Assembly: GCA_035546295.1 (NCBI GenBank)
Contig: DATKBT010000124.1
Span: forward strand, 1-22,542
Source of the DNA: DATKBT01 sp035546295
GTDB lineage: Bacteria; Acidobacteriota; Thermoanaerobaculia; Multivoradales; Multivoraceae
DNA: 22,542 nucleotides
Direction: 5' to 3'
Below the pieces are notes generated by a model. It was given only the letters and a program-made list of their open reading frames with translations, had not been told where the DNA came from and did not search any database. The first letter of the stretch is position 1. Each line of letters begins with the position of its first letter. Positions 15,367 to 22,542 of the stretch are shown here, in pieces. Both the position numbers and the translations under genes were made by a program.

Positions 15367-17148
15367 TCACTCGCTCGCTCCTCCGCTGACGTACAGGTCG
15401 AGCCGCACCGGCTGGGTCGCGCCGTCGCGCGGCCAGGGCAGCGGTTGGACCACCAGCAGGTCCGCCAGGCGGTCGCCGTCGAGATCCTCGACCCGCACCA
15501 GCGCCAGGTTCCTGGGCTCCTCGCGCAGCTCGACGACGAGATCGGGGCGCTCCGCGTAGGCGCAGCCGCTCTCCCCCCGATGGATGGACACCCTCCGGCC
15601 GCGGCCCATCTGCACGAAGTCGGCCCTCCCGTCGCCGTCGAAATCCCCGGCGAACATCGAGAGTTGGCCGAGCCGCAGGTCGTCGAGGTCGAGCTTGAAC
15701 TTGCCGGAGAGATCGACGCCCGCGACCGGCCGGAAGCCGCCGTCCTCCTGCTGGCACCAGACGCGGAAATCCATGCCGATGCTGAGGCTGCGGGTGGCCA
15801 GCACCCGCACTGCCTGGAAGATCGAGAAGTCGAGGGTGATCGTCACCAGGTCCTGGCGGCCGTCGCCGTCGAGGTCCTGGAAGCCGCCTGGCAGACGGAT
15901 CTCCTCGTCGCCGGCGAACGCGTAGCCGAGACCCTCGAAGGTGGTGCGCACCTCGCCCGCCGGGGAGAGGTCCGCCCCCGACGGCAGGACGCGATAGCGA
16001 AAGGGCGGGTTCTTGGCCTGCTTCATGCCCTTGCGCATGCCGGCCTCGTCGTCCGACAGATCCTCGGCCAGCACGTACTCGGCGACGCCGTCGCCGTCGA
16101 GGTCACCGAACCATGCGACCTGGAGATCGTCCAGCTCCACCGAACGACCGGTGCCCAGCTCGAGCTCGGAAAGCAGTTCCTCGCGCCGATCGCCCCACTC
16201 GCCGACCGGTGCGATCAGGGGATCGACCTGTGCGCCTCCGCCGCGGCCGCGCGCGACCCAGAAGCGCTCGTAGGAGGCGTTCGGGTGCAGGAACAGCGCG
16301 TCCGGGAGCCGGTCGCCGTCGACGTCACGCAGCTCGGGCAACGGCAGCGATCGGACTCGGCCGACTGCGGGACCGGTGCGGCCTCGCGGCGGCAACGCGA
16401 TGGTGCCGGCGAGCCGCGGCTCGATCCGCCCCGCGTGGCTGAGGTAGACCGCAACGTCGTCGCGCCGCGGCACCAGCAGGTCGCGCTCGCCGTCGCCGTC
16501 GACGTCGGGGGTCAGGCCGAGCTGCGGCAGGAGCGAACGGGAGCCGCTCAACACCGAGCGCACCTCGACGACCGGCTCGAGCCGGGGCTCCGCGCCCCCC
16601 TCCATCGGGATCCTCAGCGCTGCGGCCCCTCCGTCGTGCAGCACCAGCACCGGCTGTTCCGGAGGGCCGGGCTCGACCCCCAGCACTCCGCGCGGCAACG
16701 GCCAGGGAGCTCCGGCCCCCTCGAAGCCGCCGCCGGGGAGCCCGCGGTAGACGAGCAGCTCTCGCCGATCGGCGAGCGACGGAACCACCGTCATCATCTC
16801 GACGACATCGGCGACCTCGTCGATCTCGACCTCCTCCGAGAACGAGATCTGGGACCACTCGGTGTAAGCGAGCACCACGACCAGGTCGCCGCGCCCGTCG
16901 CCGTCCAGGTCGGCGGGGATCACGGCGGCCGGGATCCCCGGCAGTTCGATCGAGAGCCGGACGAGATCGAGCCGCTGGCGGCGTTGCGCCACCGAGGGAT
17001 CGGCGGCCAGGGAGCCGGCGATCACGACGATTGTTGCGATGCGGGGAATCGCGGCGATCCGGGCAACGGCCGCCGCGTGGCCACGCGCCGTGCGCTTTGG
17101 AGTCACCGCCGAGCGCTCGCGCGCAGACCTCTCGTCCGGCCAGTCCAT
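15367..17148 (-). CDS. Secreted VCBS/FG-GAP repeat protein
   Basis: A 593-residue exported protein with at least seven Ca-binding-type DxDGDxxxD turns, near residues 80, 215, 275, 349, 425, 502 and 555 (ADLDGDGRGDLVVV, PDVDGDGERDLLVP, GDLDGDGVAEYVLA and others). Each is followed by a hydrophobic strand, as in integrin-like FG-GAP or VCBS beta-propellers. A hydrophobic stretch at about 38-54 (ATIVVIAGSLAADPSVA) acts as signal peptide, with a basic N-region that is unusually long; the GTG at 17106 (VTPKRTAR) would give a more normal one. Binding partner unknown. It forms a two-gene unit with the frameshifted relative downstream. Repeated GACGGCGAC-type DNA reflects the motif, not a DNA repeat. 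Confidence 0.88.
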   Translation of the reverse strand: MDWPDERSARERSAVTPKRTARGHAAAVARIAAIPRIATIVVIAGSLAADPSVAQRRQRLDLVRLSIELPGIPAAVIPADLDGDGRGDLVVVLAYTEWSQISFSEEVEIDEVADVVEMMTVVPSLADRRELLVYRGLPGGGFEGAGAPWPLPRGVLGVEPGPPEQPVLVLHDGGAAALRIPMEGGAEPRLEPVVEVRSVLSGSRSLLPQLGLTPDVDGDGERDLLVPRRDDVAVYLSHAGRIEPRLAGTIALPPRGRTGPAVGRVRSLPLPELRDVDGDRLPDALFLHPNASYERFWVARGRGGGAQVDPLIAPVGEWGDRREELLSELELGTGRSVELDDLQVAWFGDLDGDGVAEYVLAEDLSDDEAGMRKGMKQAKNPPFRYRVLPSGADLSPAGEVRTTFEGLGYAFAGDEEIRLPGGFQDLDGDGRQDLVTITLDFSIFQAVRVLATRSLSIGMDFRVWCQQEDGGFRPVAGVDLSGKFKLDLDDLRLGQLSMFAGDFDGDGRADFVQMGRGRRVSIHRGESGCAYAERPDLVVELREEPRNLALVRVEDLDGDRLADLLVVQPLPWPRDGATQPVRLDLYVSGGASE

Positions 17149-17239
17149 CCCTGAGACTCTACGCAGGGCGCGCCGGCGCGTTACTCCTGTCGTCGCGCAA
17201 TGGAGCTCCTGTTGGCACCAGCTGGCGGGGCTGGTGCGG

Positions 17240-19966
17240 TCAGTCGACCCGCATCGCCTGGATCGGGTCGACTCCCATCGCGCGACGCGCCGGCAGCAGG
17301 CTGGCCGCCGCGGCGACCGCCAACAGGACGAGCGGCGAAAAGGCGAAGGTCACCGGGTCGAGCGCCTCGAGCCCGAAAAGCAGGCTCTCGAGCCAGCGCG
17401 TCGCCCACGACGCGCCGACCAGGCCCGCCAGCAGGCCGCTCCCGGCCATCACGAGTCCGCGCCGGACGACGGAGCGCGCGAGCTCGCCGGGGCGCGCCCC
17501 GATCGCCACCCGGATCCCGATCTCGCGGGTCCGCTGCACGACCAGGTAGGAGAGCGCGCCGTAGAGACCGACGCTGGCGAGGATCAGCGAGAGTGTGGCG
17601 AAAAGTCCCACCAGAACCGCCCCCGTGCGGTAGCGGCCGAGTTCCTCGCCCACCACGCGCTCGAGGGTCGTCGTGTCCCCCAGCGCGACCTCGGAATCCA
17701 CCGATACGAGCGCCTCCTCGAGCGACGGCTCGAGTGTGCCCGCGCCGAGCTTGGAGCGCACGAGGAAGCGAAGGCTCGGCGTCGGACGCTGGAACAGGGA
17801 GAGATAGATCATTTGCTTGGGATCCTCGTCGAGCTCGTAGTAGCGGGCATTGCGTGCGACGCCGACGATGACGTAGGGAGGCTTGCCGGCGTCGCCGTAG
17901 ATCCGCTTGCCGACCGCCTGCTCGCCCGGGAAGTGGCTCTCGGCGAACGCCTCGTTGACCACCGCGATCAGCGGCTCGCCGTCGACGTCGCGGTCGCTCG
18001 GCGGGCGGCCGGCGACGATCGGGATGTCCATGGCGGCGAAGTAGCCGGGCGCGACCGCGTTGAACCCCGACGTAACCTCGAAGCCCTCGGTCATCGGGTT
18101 GCCCTCCGGGAACACGCTGCCGGTCCAGCCGCCTCGAAACGGGATCATCACGGTGGCGGTCGCGACATCGACGCTGGGGACCGCCCGCAGCCGCTCGAGC
18201 GCGGTCCGGGCGTACTGCCACGCCTCACGTTCTCCGTAGCCGTGGTTCCTCAGGTTGACCGAGAGCACCGTGCGACCGGAGACGCCGAAGCCCAGATCGA
18301 CTGCGCGGGCGTTGCTCAGGCTGCGCACCAGCAGGGCTCCGGAGACCACGAGCATCACGGAGAGTGCAACCTGCAGCGCCACCAGGCCTGCCTGGAGTCG
18401 CCAACCCCGGCCATCGGCGCCCGGACGGAACAGCGCCGTCACGCTCTGCCGCGACGAACGCAAGGCAGGAATGGCCGTGAACAGGACCGCCGCCCCGGCC
18501 GAGACTCCGAACGCGAAGAGCATCACGACCGGGCTCGGCCGGACGTCGACGGCGAGGGTGACCGGCAGCAACGAGGCGGCGAGACGCGCCGTGGAGAACG
18601 CCAGGAGGAGACCCACGAACCCGCCCGCCACCGAGAGCAGAAGGCTCTCGACCAGCATCAGCCGGATGATGCGCGTTCTGCTGGCGCCGATCGCGAGGCG
18701 CACCCCGGCCTCGCGCCGGCGGACGGTGGACCGGGCCAGCAGCAGGATCGCGACGTTGACCGTGGCGATCAAGAGCACGATCGCCACCACGCCGGCGAGG
18801 ACCTGGGCCACGGTCGCCAGGCCACCCCGCGTCCTCGGGTGCAGCCCGATCCCGTCGGTCACCTCCGCGCCGACCCCCTCGTTCCACTCTGGGAAGTCCT
18901 GCGCGAGCTGCCCCGCCAAACGCGAGAGTTCCGCGCCGGCCTGCTCGACGGTGCCGTCGGGGGCCAGGCGCCCGACGGTCCACAGCCAGACCCACGACGT
19001 GGCGGGCACCCGCTTCAGCGCGAAGTCGCCGCTGAGCGGAGTCAGCACGGGCTGGTTGGTGAGCGGGACCCACACGTCGGGCTGCCCTTCGATCGGGCTG
19101 ACGCCGCGAAAGCCGGCCGGCGCGACCCCTACGATCGTGAACGGATGGCCGTTGAGGGTCAGGGTCGAGCCGATCGCTCCCGCATCGCCTCCGAACAGGG
19201 TCGTCCAGGCCCGGTGGCTGATGACGGCGACCTGGGCGGGGGCACCGACGACGTCCTCGTCCGGATGGAACCAGCGACCGGCGGCGGGCCGCGTGCCGAG
19301 CACGTCGAAGAAGCTCCACGAGACCAGCCAGCCCAGCATGGCCTCGCGTGCGGCCCCCCGCTTCACTGCGAGCGAGACGCCGTCCGGGTCGTAGGCGGCC
19401 AGGCCGTCGAGAGTCTCGGAGTGCTCATGGAAGTGAGCGAAATCGGGGTAAGAGAGCGAGCCGACGTCCGAGAGACCACTCGTGCGATGGACGCGCACGA
19501 GACGCTCGGGCTCGACCACGTGCGGCGGATCCACCACGAACAGAACGTGAACCAACGAGAAGATCGTCGCGCTCGCACCGACCGCGAGCCCCAGGATGAC
19601 GATGGCCGTGATCGCGTATGACGGGCTCCGGCGCAAAGCCCTCAGCCCCGCCTTCAGGTCGAGCAACCAGTGCTCCATGGTCTGTCTCCTCTCTGGGCCG
19701 TGCCGGCGGCGATCTCCCCGCCCGCCGGACGTGAACGCATCGCGACGGCGGGAGCGCTCCGTCCACGCCACCGCGATCAGGTCGGCGACCAGCGCCGACC
19801 AGAAGACCACGAGATCGCGCGGTCGGCCGCGCGCGCGGCGCTCGGCGAGCTCGTCGCGGAACACCGCCAGCATCTCTTCCTCGGCATCTCGGTCGATGCC
19901 GAGCGGAGCCAGCGACAGCAGCCATCGGTACGCACGCTCCGAGCGGGACCGAGGCCGACCCGTCAC
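17240..19966 (-). CDS. ADOP-family MacB-like permease with prefix domain
   Basis: A 908-residue inner-membrane protein of the acidobacterial duplicated orphan permease type. A soluble prefix (about 10-75, RAYRWLLSLAP... EEEMLAVFRDEL) is followed by an Arg-rich linker. Two MacB_PCD-FtsX units come next: the first membrane helix at about 117-140, FtsX helices near 370-490, a second unit from about 520 and final helices to the C-terminal LLPARRAMGVDPIQAMRVD. No ATPase gene is adjacent, as usual for ADOPs; substrate and energy source are unknown. GTG 19966 overlaps the padR stop by 4 nt. A second start, ATG 19678 (MEHWLLDLKAGLRAL), has its own GAGGAG site 7 nt upstream and would give an 812-residue permease without the prefix. 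Confidence 0.92.
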   Translation of the reverse strand: MTGRPRSRSERAYRWLLSLAPLGIDRDAEEEMLAVFRDELAERRARGRPRDLVVFWSALVADLIAVAWTERSRRRDAFTSGGRGDRRRHGPERRQTMEHWLLDLKAGLRALRRSPSYAITAIVILGLAVGASATIFSLVHVLFVVDPPHVVEPERLVRVHRTSGLSDVGSLSYPDFAHFHEHSETLDGLAAYDPDGVSLAVKRGAAREAMLGWLVSWSFFDVLGTRPAAGRWFHPDEDVVGAPAQVAVISHRAWTTLFGGDAGAIGSTLTLNGHPFTIVGVAPAGFRGVSPIEGQPDVWVPLTNQPVLTPLSGDFALKRVPATSWVWLWTVGRLAPDGTVEQAGAELSRLAGQLAQDFPEWNEGVGAEVTDGIGLHPRTRGGLATVAQVLAGVVAIVLLIATVNVAILLLARSTVRRREAGVRLAIGASRTRIIRLMLVESLLLSVAGGFVGLLLAFSTARLAASLLPVTLAVDVRPSPVVMLFAFGVSAGAAVLFTAIPALRSSRQSVTALFRPGADGRGWRLQAGLVALQVALSVMLVVSGALLVRSLSNARAVDLGFGVSGRTVLSVNLRNHGYGEREAWQYARTALERLRAVPSVDVATATVMIPFRGGWTGSVFPEGNPMTEGFEVTSGFNAVAPGYFAAMDIPIVAGRPPSDRDVDGEPLIAVVNEAFAESHFPGEQAVGKRIYGDAGKPPYVIVGVARNARYYELDEDPKQMIYLSLFQRPTPSLRFLVRSKLGAGTLEPSLEEALVSVDSEVALGDTTTLERVVGEELGRYRTGAVLVGLFATLSLILASVGLYGALSYLVVQRTREIGIRVAIGARPGELARSVVRRGLVMAGSGLLAGLVGASWATRWLESLLFGLEALDPVTFAFSPLVLLAVAAAASLLPARRAMGVDPIQAMRVD

Positions 19967-20364
19967 GAACGGGCCCCGCCGTCGCCGATCAGCCGGACGG
20001 CGCGCGCGTCCTCGACCAGCTCCGAGAGCCGCTCGGCCTCCGAGACTGCCGCTTCTCGGCCCTCCTCGGTGAGCTGGTAATAGCGCCTCCGCTCGTCGTC
20101 CGACTCTCCCGGCCTCTCGTCGGCCTCGCCGATCCAGCCCAGGTCTCGCAGCTCCTTGAGCGTCCGGTAGAGCGTTCCGGGCCCGATCACGGCCCGGCGG
20201 CGGAGCCGACGGTTGACGTCCTTCATCACGGCGTAGCCGTGGAGCGGACCGGGCGCGAGCGCGAGCAGGACGGCGAACGGCACGGGGCGCAAGGCTCCGC
20301 GAACCGCGTCACGCGTCGACGCGCGCAGGGAAGCACCTGCAATCGTCTTGTGCTTCGGCGTCAA
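19963..20364 (-). CDS. PadR-family transcriptional regulator
   Basis: A 133-residue PadR winged-helix regulator. The core is clear: FAVLLALAPGPLHGYAVMKDVNRR, then GPGTLYRTLKELRDLGWI (recognition helix and wing) and RRRYYQLTEEGREA. A short C-terminal helix (SEAERLSELVEDARAV) serves for dimerisation. The family represses its own operon until an effector binds. The only start in reach is TTG at 20364, giving about 27 residues before the usual N-terminus (LRPVPFAVLL). It is transcribed with the ADOP permease (4-nt overlap), the standard partner. A promoter with TATAAT and an overlapping dyad lies about 37 bp upstream. Confidence 0.93.
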   Translation of the reverse strand: MTPKHKTIAGASLRASTRDAVRGALRPVPFAVLLALAPGPLHGYAVMKDVNRRLRRRAVIGPGTLYRTLKELRDLGWIGEADERPGESDDERRRYYQLTEEGREAAVSEAERLSELVEDARAVRLIGDGGARS

Positions 20365-20399
20365 GGCCTCACGTCCACTCTCCGGGATCCTTCGGGAAA

Positions 20400-20428
20400 G
20401 ATTATATCCATTTCCGAAGATAAATCAA
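20400..20428 (-). promoter_or_regulatory. Sigma-70-type promoter with dyad for padR operon
   Basis: On the minus strand TTGATT (complement of 20423-20428) and a perfect TATAAT (complement of 20401-20406) are separated by 16 bp. Transcription would start about 30 nt before the TTG start codon. An imperfect dyad, GATTATATC (20400-20408) with GATAAATC (20419-20426), overlaps the -10 and spacer and is a fitting site for the PadR product to repress its own operon. The local AT-richness stands out from the GC-rich surroundings. Confidence 0.65.
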
Positions 20429-20454
20429 CGACGAAGAACCCCTCGAACGCAAGA

Positions 20455-20486
20455 GCGGCGGGCCGGCTCGAAAGCCGACCCGCCGC
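20455..20486 (-). terminator. Hairpin terminator of the seven-repeat gene
   Basis: GCGGCGGGCCGGCT (20455-20468) pairs with AGCCGACCCGCCGC (20473-20486) around a CGAA loop; 13 of 14 positions pair. It lies 25 bp beyond the stop at 20512 of the leftward gene and before the padR promoter, a good place to stop read-through. The bases after it on the minus strand (TCTTGCGTTC) are only moderately U-rich. Confidence 0.6.
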
Positions 20487-20511
20487 CGGAGACCGTCCGA
20501 TGGCGAGATCT

Positions 20512-21840
20512 CTAGTCTTCTGCGGACAGCGCCTCGCCCAGCAGACGCGCCGAAACGCCCCGACGCCGCTCGACGAGGCTGATCCAGGTGACCACGCTCC
20601 GCTCTTCGCTGAGGGACGTGATCGATGGGGCGCCCAACGTGCGCGCGGTGCTGACGAAGAACGGCTCGCCCGCAACCCCGCCTTCGGCGTCGAGCGCTCG
20701 CGCCGAGACCGCCCCCGGGACGTCGCCGACCCAGGTCAGCCAGACCAGCAGCACTCCGCCCTCGGCGCTGACGCTCAACCCGGGGTTGGTATGCCCCCAG
20801 CCCAGCCCTTCGCTGAGCTGGCCCGCGGGACCCACCAGCGTGCCGTCCGCGGCGAGTCTCTGGCCGCGGACGCGCCAGCCGTGGTAGATCGGCTCGGGCA
20901 CTCCCGTCGAGGACTGCCAGGCGACCAGGAAGTCACCGTTCTCGAGGACCACCGCGGCGGGGTTCCACTGATCGTTCTCCTCGAGATCGTTGATGCGGAT
21001 CACCGGACCGGCCGAAAGGCCCTCGAGATCGATCACGCTCCCGAACACGCCGCCGTCACCGCCGCCATCACAGCAGGCGTGCCAGGTGAGGAGTACGCCC
21101 CCGGCGGGATGGGGCATCATGACGATTCCGCCGGGATTCCCGTCCACGGCGGTGTCGATCTGAAGCTCGCCGCGGACCGGCTCGCCGCGCTCCGAGACGA
21201 CGCGCACCCGGATGCCGCTCGTACCGTCAGCACGGTCGACGGCCCAGGCCGCCAGCACCCGCCCGTCGTCGAGCCGGGCGAGCTCGGGGGAACGCGCGAT
21301 CCCACTCTGCCGCCCGCGGTTCAGACGAACCGGCGCCGACAGGGAATCGGGGCCGAGCGTGCCGTCGGCCGCTGGACGGAACACCCGCAGGTAGACGCCG
21401 GACGCCGTGCGCTGGCGCCGCTCGAAGAAGGGAACGCTCGACGTGAGCTGGAGCTCCTGGGTCCACGCCACCGCAACGCCGCCGTCACCGAGGAGCGCCG
21501 CCGCCGGCTGCTTGCGCAGCCTCAGCACTCCCTCGAAAGGCGCGGTCGCGACCTCGCTCGGCGCCAGCTCGAGATCCCCTCCCGCGGGCGCCCCGGCGCG
21601 ATCGAGCAGCCGCCCGAAGACTCCGTGGCGATCCTCCTGCCAGACCACCAGCGACCTGCCGTCCTGCAGCGCGACCGCGACCGGATCCCGCTGGCGGGAC
21701 CGAGCCTCGACGTCGACTCGGATCTCGTCCGAGAGAAACGTCGGCTGCGCCGCCAAGGGCGCCACCGTGAGGAGCGCCGCCAGCAGGGCGCCGCCGGCTC
21801 TCCAAGATCCAAAGCCTCCGAGCTTCCGTTCGGCTCTCAT
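20512..21840 (-). CDS. Secreted protein with seven Trp repeats, probable beta-propeller
   Basis: A 442-residue exported protein I cannot assign to a named family. A signal peptide spans about 1-31 (GALLAALLTVAPLAAQ). The mature part has seven similar segments in which a hydrophobic strand ends in Trp: LVVWQED (W67), AVAWTQE (W126), LAAWAVD (W199), LLTWHAC (W253), LVAWQSS (W308), LLVWLTW (W367) and VVTWISL (W419). Spacing is 52-73 residues. Several are preceded by a DG turn and followed by GVxGRLL-D-like strands, as in a seven-bladed propeller. A CC pair lies at 256-257. Start ATG 21840 has a strong AGGAGGAG site about 6 nt upstream, which favours it over the in-frame position at 21879. Probably monocistronic, with a hairpin after the stop. 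Confidence 0.82.
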   Translation of the reverse strand: MRAERKLGGFGSWRAGGALLAALLTVAPLAAQPTFLSDEIRVDVEARSRQRDPVAVALQDGRSLVVWQEDRHGVFGRLLDRAGAPAGGDLELAPSEVATAPFEGVLRLRKQPAAALLGDGGVAVAWTQELQLTSSVPFFERRQRTASGVYLRVFRPAADGTLGPDSLSAPVRLNRGRQSGIARSPELARLDDGRVLAAWAVDRADGTSGIRVRVVSERGEPVRGELQIDTAVDGNPGGIVMMPHPAGGVLLTWHACCDGGGDGGVFGSVIDLEGLSAGPVIRINDLEENDQWNPAAVVLENGDFLVAWQSSTGVPEPIYHGWRVRGQRLAADGTLVGPAGQLSEGLGWGHTNPGLSVSAEGGVLLVWLTWVGDVPGAVSARALDAEGGVAGEPFFVSTARTLGAPSITSLSEERSVVTWISLVERRRGVSARLLGEALSAED

Positions 21841-21937
21841 CCTCGACTCCTCCTTCCATCTTCCATGAGATGATGACATCCGAGAGTCCCGTGGGGCATG
21901 GGGCGACCTCCTAGGGTTCGTCGGTCAGCCATCGGAA

Positions 21938-21952
21938 ATGCTGAATCAGCAT
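21938..21952. promoter_or_regulatory. Palindrome ATGCTGAATCAGCAT, candidate operator
   Basis: A perfect 7-bp dyad around one central base, 97 bp upstream of the seven-repeat secreted protein and 133 bp downstream of the exonuclease stop. The site is locally AT-rich, and the single-base centre favours a protein site over an RNA hairpin. No convincing -35/-10 pair was placed next to it. The rest of 21841-22060 holds nothing else I can identify. Confidence 0.4.
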
Positions 21953-22060
21953 AACACGCCCACGGCTCCGCGCAAGCCCAAATCGCAGGAACCGCCTGGC
22001 CGAGCTCCGAGGAGCCGAATCGGGCCGCCCCCGGCGGTCCGGCGAGTCGGCGTCGGCCCA

Positions 22061-22156
22061 GTTGCGTCGGTCCAGTTGCGTCGGTTCAGTCCGTCGGTTC
22101 GTCCCGTCTGTTCGGTCCCGTCTGTTCAGTCCCGTCAGTCCGGTCGGTTCGATCGG
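22061..22156 (+). repeat. Degenerate 14-bp tandem repeat at exonuclease tail
   Basis: Six to seven imperfect units: GTTGCGTCGGTCCA (22061), GTTGCGTCGGTTCA (22075), GTCCGTCGGTTC (22089, 12 bp), GTCCCGTCTGTTCG (22101), GTCCCGTCTGTTCA (22115), GTCCCGTCAGTCCG (22129) and a diverged GTCGGTTCGATCGG (22143). Units 2-7 encode, on the minus strand, the Asp/Arg/Thr-rich tail of the exonuclease; its TGA stop is the complement of the TCA at the end of unit 2. Confidence 0.75.
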
Positions 22157-22542
22157 GATCGCTTCGGTCGGAATCGGAGCCGTCGAGGTCCACGATCACC
22201 GGGGCATGGTCGGAGGCCACCATGCCGTCCTTCTTCTTGCGATAGTCGCGGTCGATCTCGGCGTTGCGCGCCCGACTCGCAACCGTCGCGGTGGCGAGCA
22301 CGAGGTCGATGCGCAGCCCCTGGTTCTTGTGGAACGCGCCGGCACGGTAGTCCCACCAGGAGAACATCCGCCGCTCTGGATGGAGCGCCCGATAGACATC
22401 GCCGAGGCCCCAGTCGAGTAGATCCTGAAAGCGGGAGCGCTCCGCCTCGGTGTGGAAGAGGCGACCCTGGAGAAGCGCCTCGTTCCACGAGTCGAGGGCG
22501 CCGGGGCAGAGGTTGAAGTCCCCGCACAGCACCAGCGGCTCG
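22086..22542 (-). CDS. xth: Exonuclease III-like AP endonuclease, C-terminal part
   Basis: The 5' part lies beyond the window; about 151 C-terminal residues are seen. Endonuclease/exonuclease/phosphatase-fold motifs are present: LVLCGDFNLCPG (catalytic Asp/Asn), FSWWDYRAGAFHKNQGLRIDLVLAT (exonuclease III signature) and VASDHAPVIVD (catalytic SDH). The enzyme cuts 5' to abasic sites and removes 3' blocking groups in base-excision repair. After the fold ends (IVDLD), a tail of about 30 residues rich in Asp, Arg, Thr and Gly (GSDSDRSDPDRTDRTDGTEQ onward) is encoded by a 14-bp tandem repeat. It is absent from typical family members and is probably disordered. Confidence 0.9.
   Translation of the reverse strand, partial: EPLVLCGDFNLCPGALDSWNEALLQGRLFHTEAERSRFQDLLDWGLGDVYRALHPERRMFSWWDYRAGAFHKNQGLRIDLVLATATVASRARNAEIDRDYRKKKDGMVASDHAPVIVDLDGSDSDRSDPDRTDRTDGTEQTGPNRRDEPTD

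Noticed and set aside
15450..16930. Apparent DNA repeats GTCGCCGTCGA
   Set aside because: They are codons for the repeated DGDG motif of the VCBS protein, not an independent DNA repeat.
15445..17154. 569-residue open frame on the plus strand
   Set aside because: Antisense to the VCBS-repeat gene; its repeated patterns mirror the DxDGD codons.
17039..19621. 860-residue open frame on the plus strand
   Set aside because: Antisense to the ADOP permease; composition is Arg/Asp/Gly-rich without motifs, as expected of a mirror frame in GC-rich DNA.
20239..21873. 544-residue open frame on the plus strand
   Set aside because: Antisense to the seven-repeat secreted protein and padR; no domain and no ribosome site.

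Overview
The window is GC-rich chromosomal DNA of free-living bacterial type. The best taxonomic clue is at 17240-20364, where a MacB-like permease of about 900 residues without an ATPase sits directly behind a PadR regulator. This 'acidobacterial duplicated orphan permease' (ADOP) arrangement is characteristic of Acidobacteriota. A decayed fragment of a secreted-protein C-terminal module at about 9205-9405, a type I remember from the same broad group, fits. The phylum assignment is inference; there is no rRNA or other marker here. I found no tRNA, rRNA, CRISPR array, prophage or transposase gene.

Layout. (1) 119-4490, minus strand: a compact operon of M42 peptidase, YceH/DUF480 protein, a 67-residue one-helix membrane protein, a PutP-like sodium/solute symporter and a tandem-GFA-domain protein. 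The last four overlap one another by exactly 4 nt (GTGA or ATGA). (2) 4734-6988, plus strand: TatD-type nuclease, a YegP-like DUF1508 protein and a secreted PI-PLC/GDPD-like phosphodiesterase. (3) 7156-8565: a divergent pair, an SRAP/YedK protein that protects abasic sites (minus) and a YfcE-type phosphoesterase (plus), flanking a perfect 19-bp palindrome. (4) 8661-9405: a STAS anti-sigma antagonist followed by gene debris. (5) 9450-13262: cytidine deaminase (minus), NADP-isocitrate dehydrogenase (plus) and a Cys/Met-metabolism PLP enzyme (plus), separated by repeat-rich spacers. (6) 13648-17148, minus: two adjacent secreted FG-GAP/VCBS-repeat proteins, the downstream one with a frameshift at a homopolymer. 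(7) 17240-20364, minus: the PadR-ADOP operon with a recognisable sigma-70-type promoter and an overlapping dyad. (8) 20512-21840, minus: a secreted protein with seven regularly spaced Trp-containing repeats, probably a beta-propeller. (9) 22086-22542, minus: the C-terminal part of an exonuclease III whose tail and stop codon lie in a 14-bp tandem repeat.

The most unusual layer is non-coding. Three elements (49-122, 9968-10139, 13259-13548) have inverted termini that start and end in CTAG, carry no gene, and have unrelated interiors. In two of them the terminal CTAG supplies the TAG stop codon of the neighbouring gene. They look like small non-autonomous or structured dispersed elements. Short GGGGACAGG-containing palindromic repeats occur between them. 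Functionally the genes are mostly independent housekeeping units: DNA repair and protection (TatD, SRAP, exonuclease III), central metabolism (Icd), pyrimidine salvage (Cdd) and sulfur amino acid metabolism. With them come a transporter operon and a set of exported repeat proteins.
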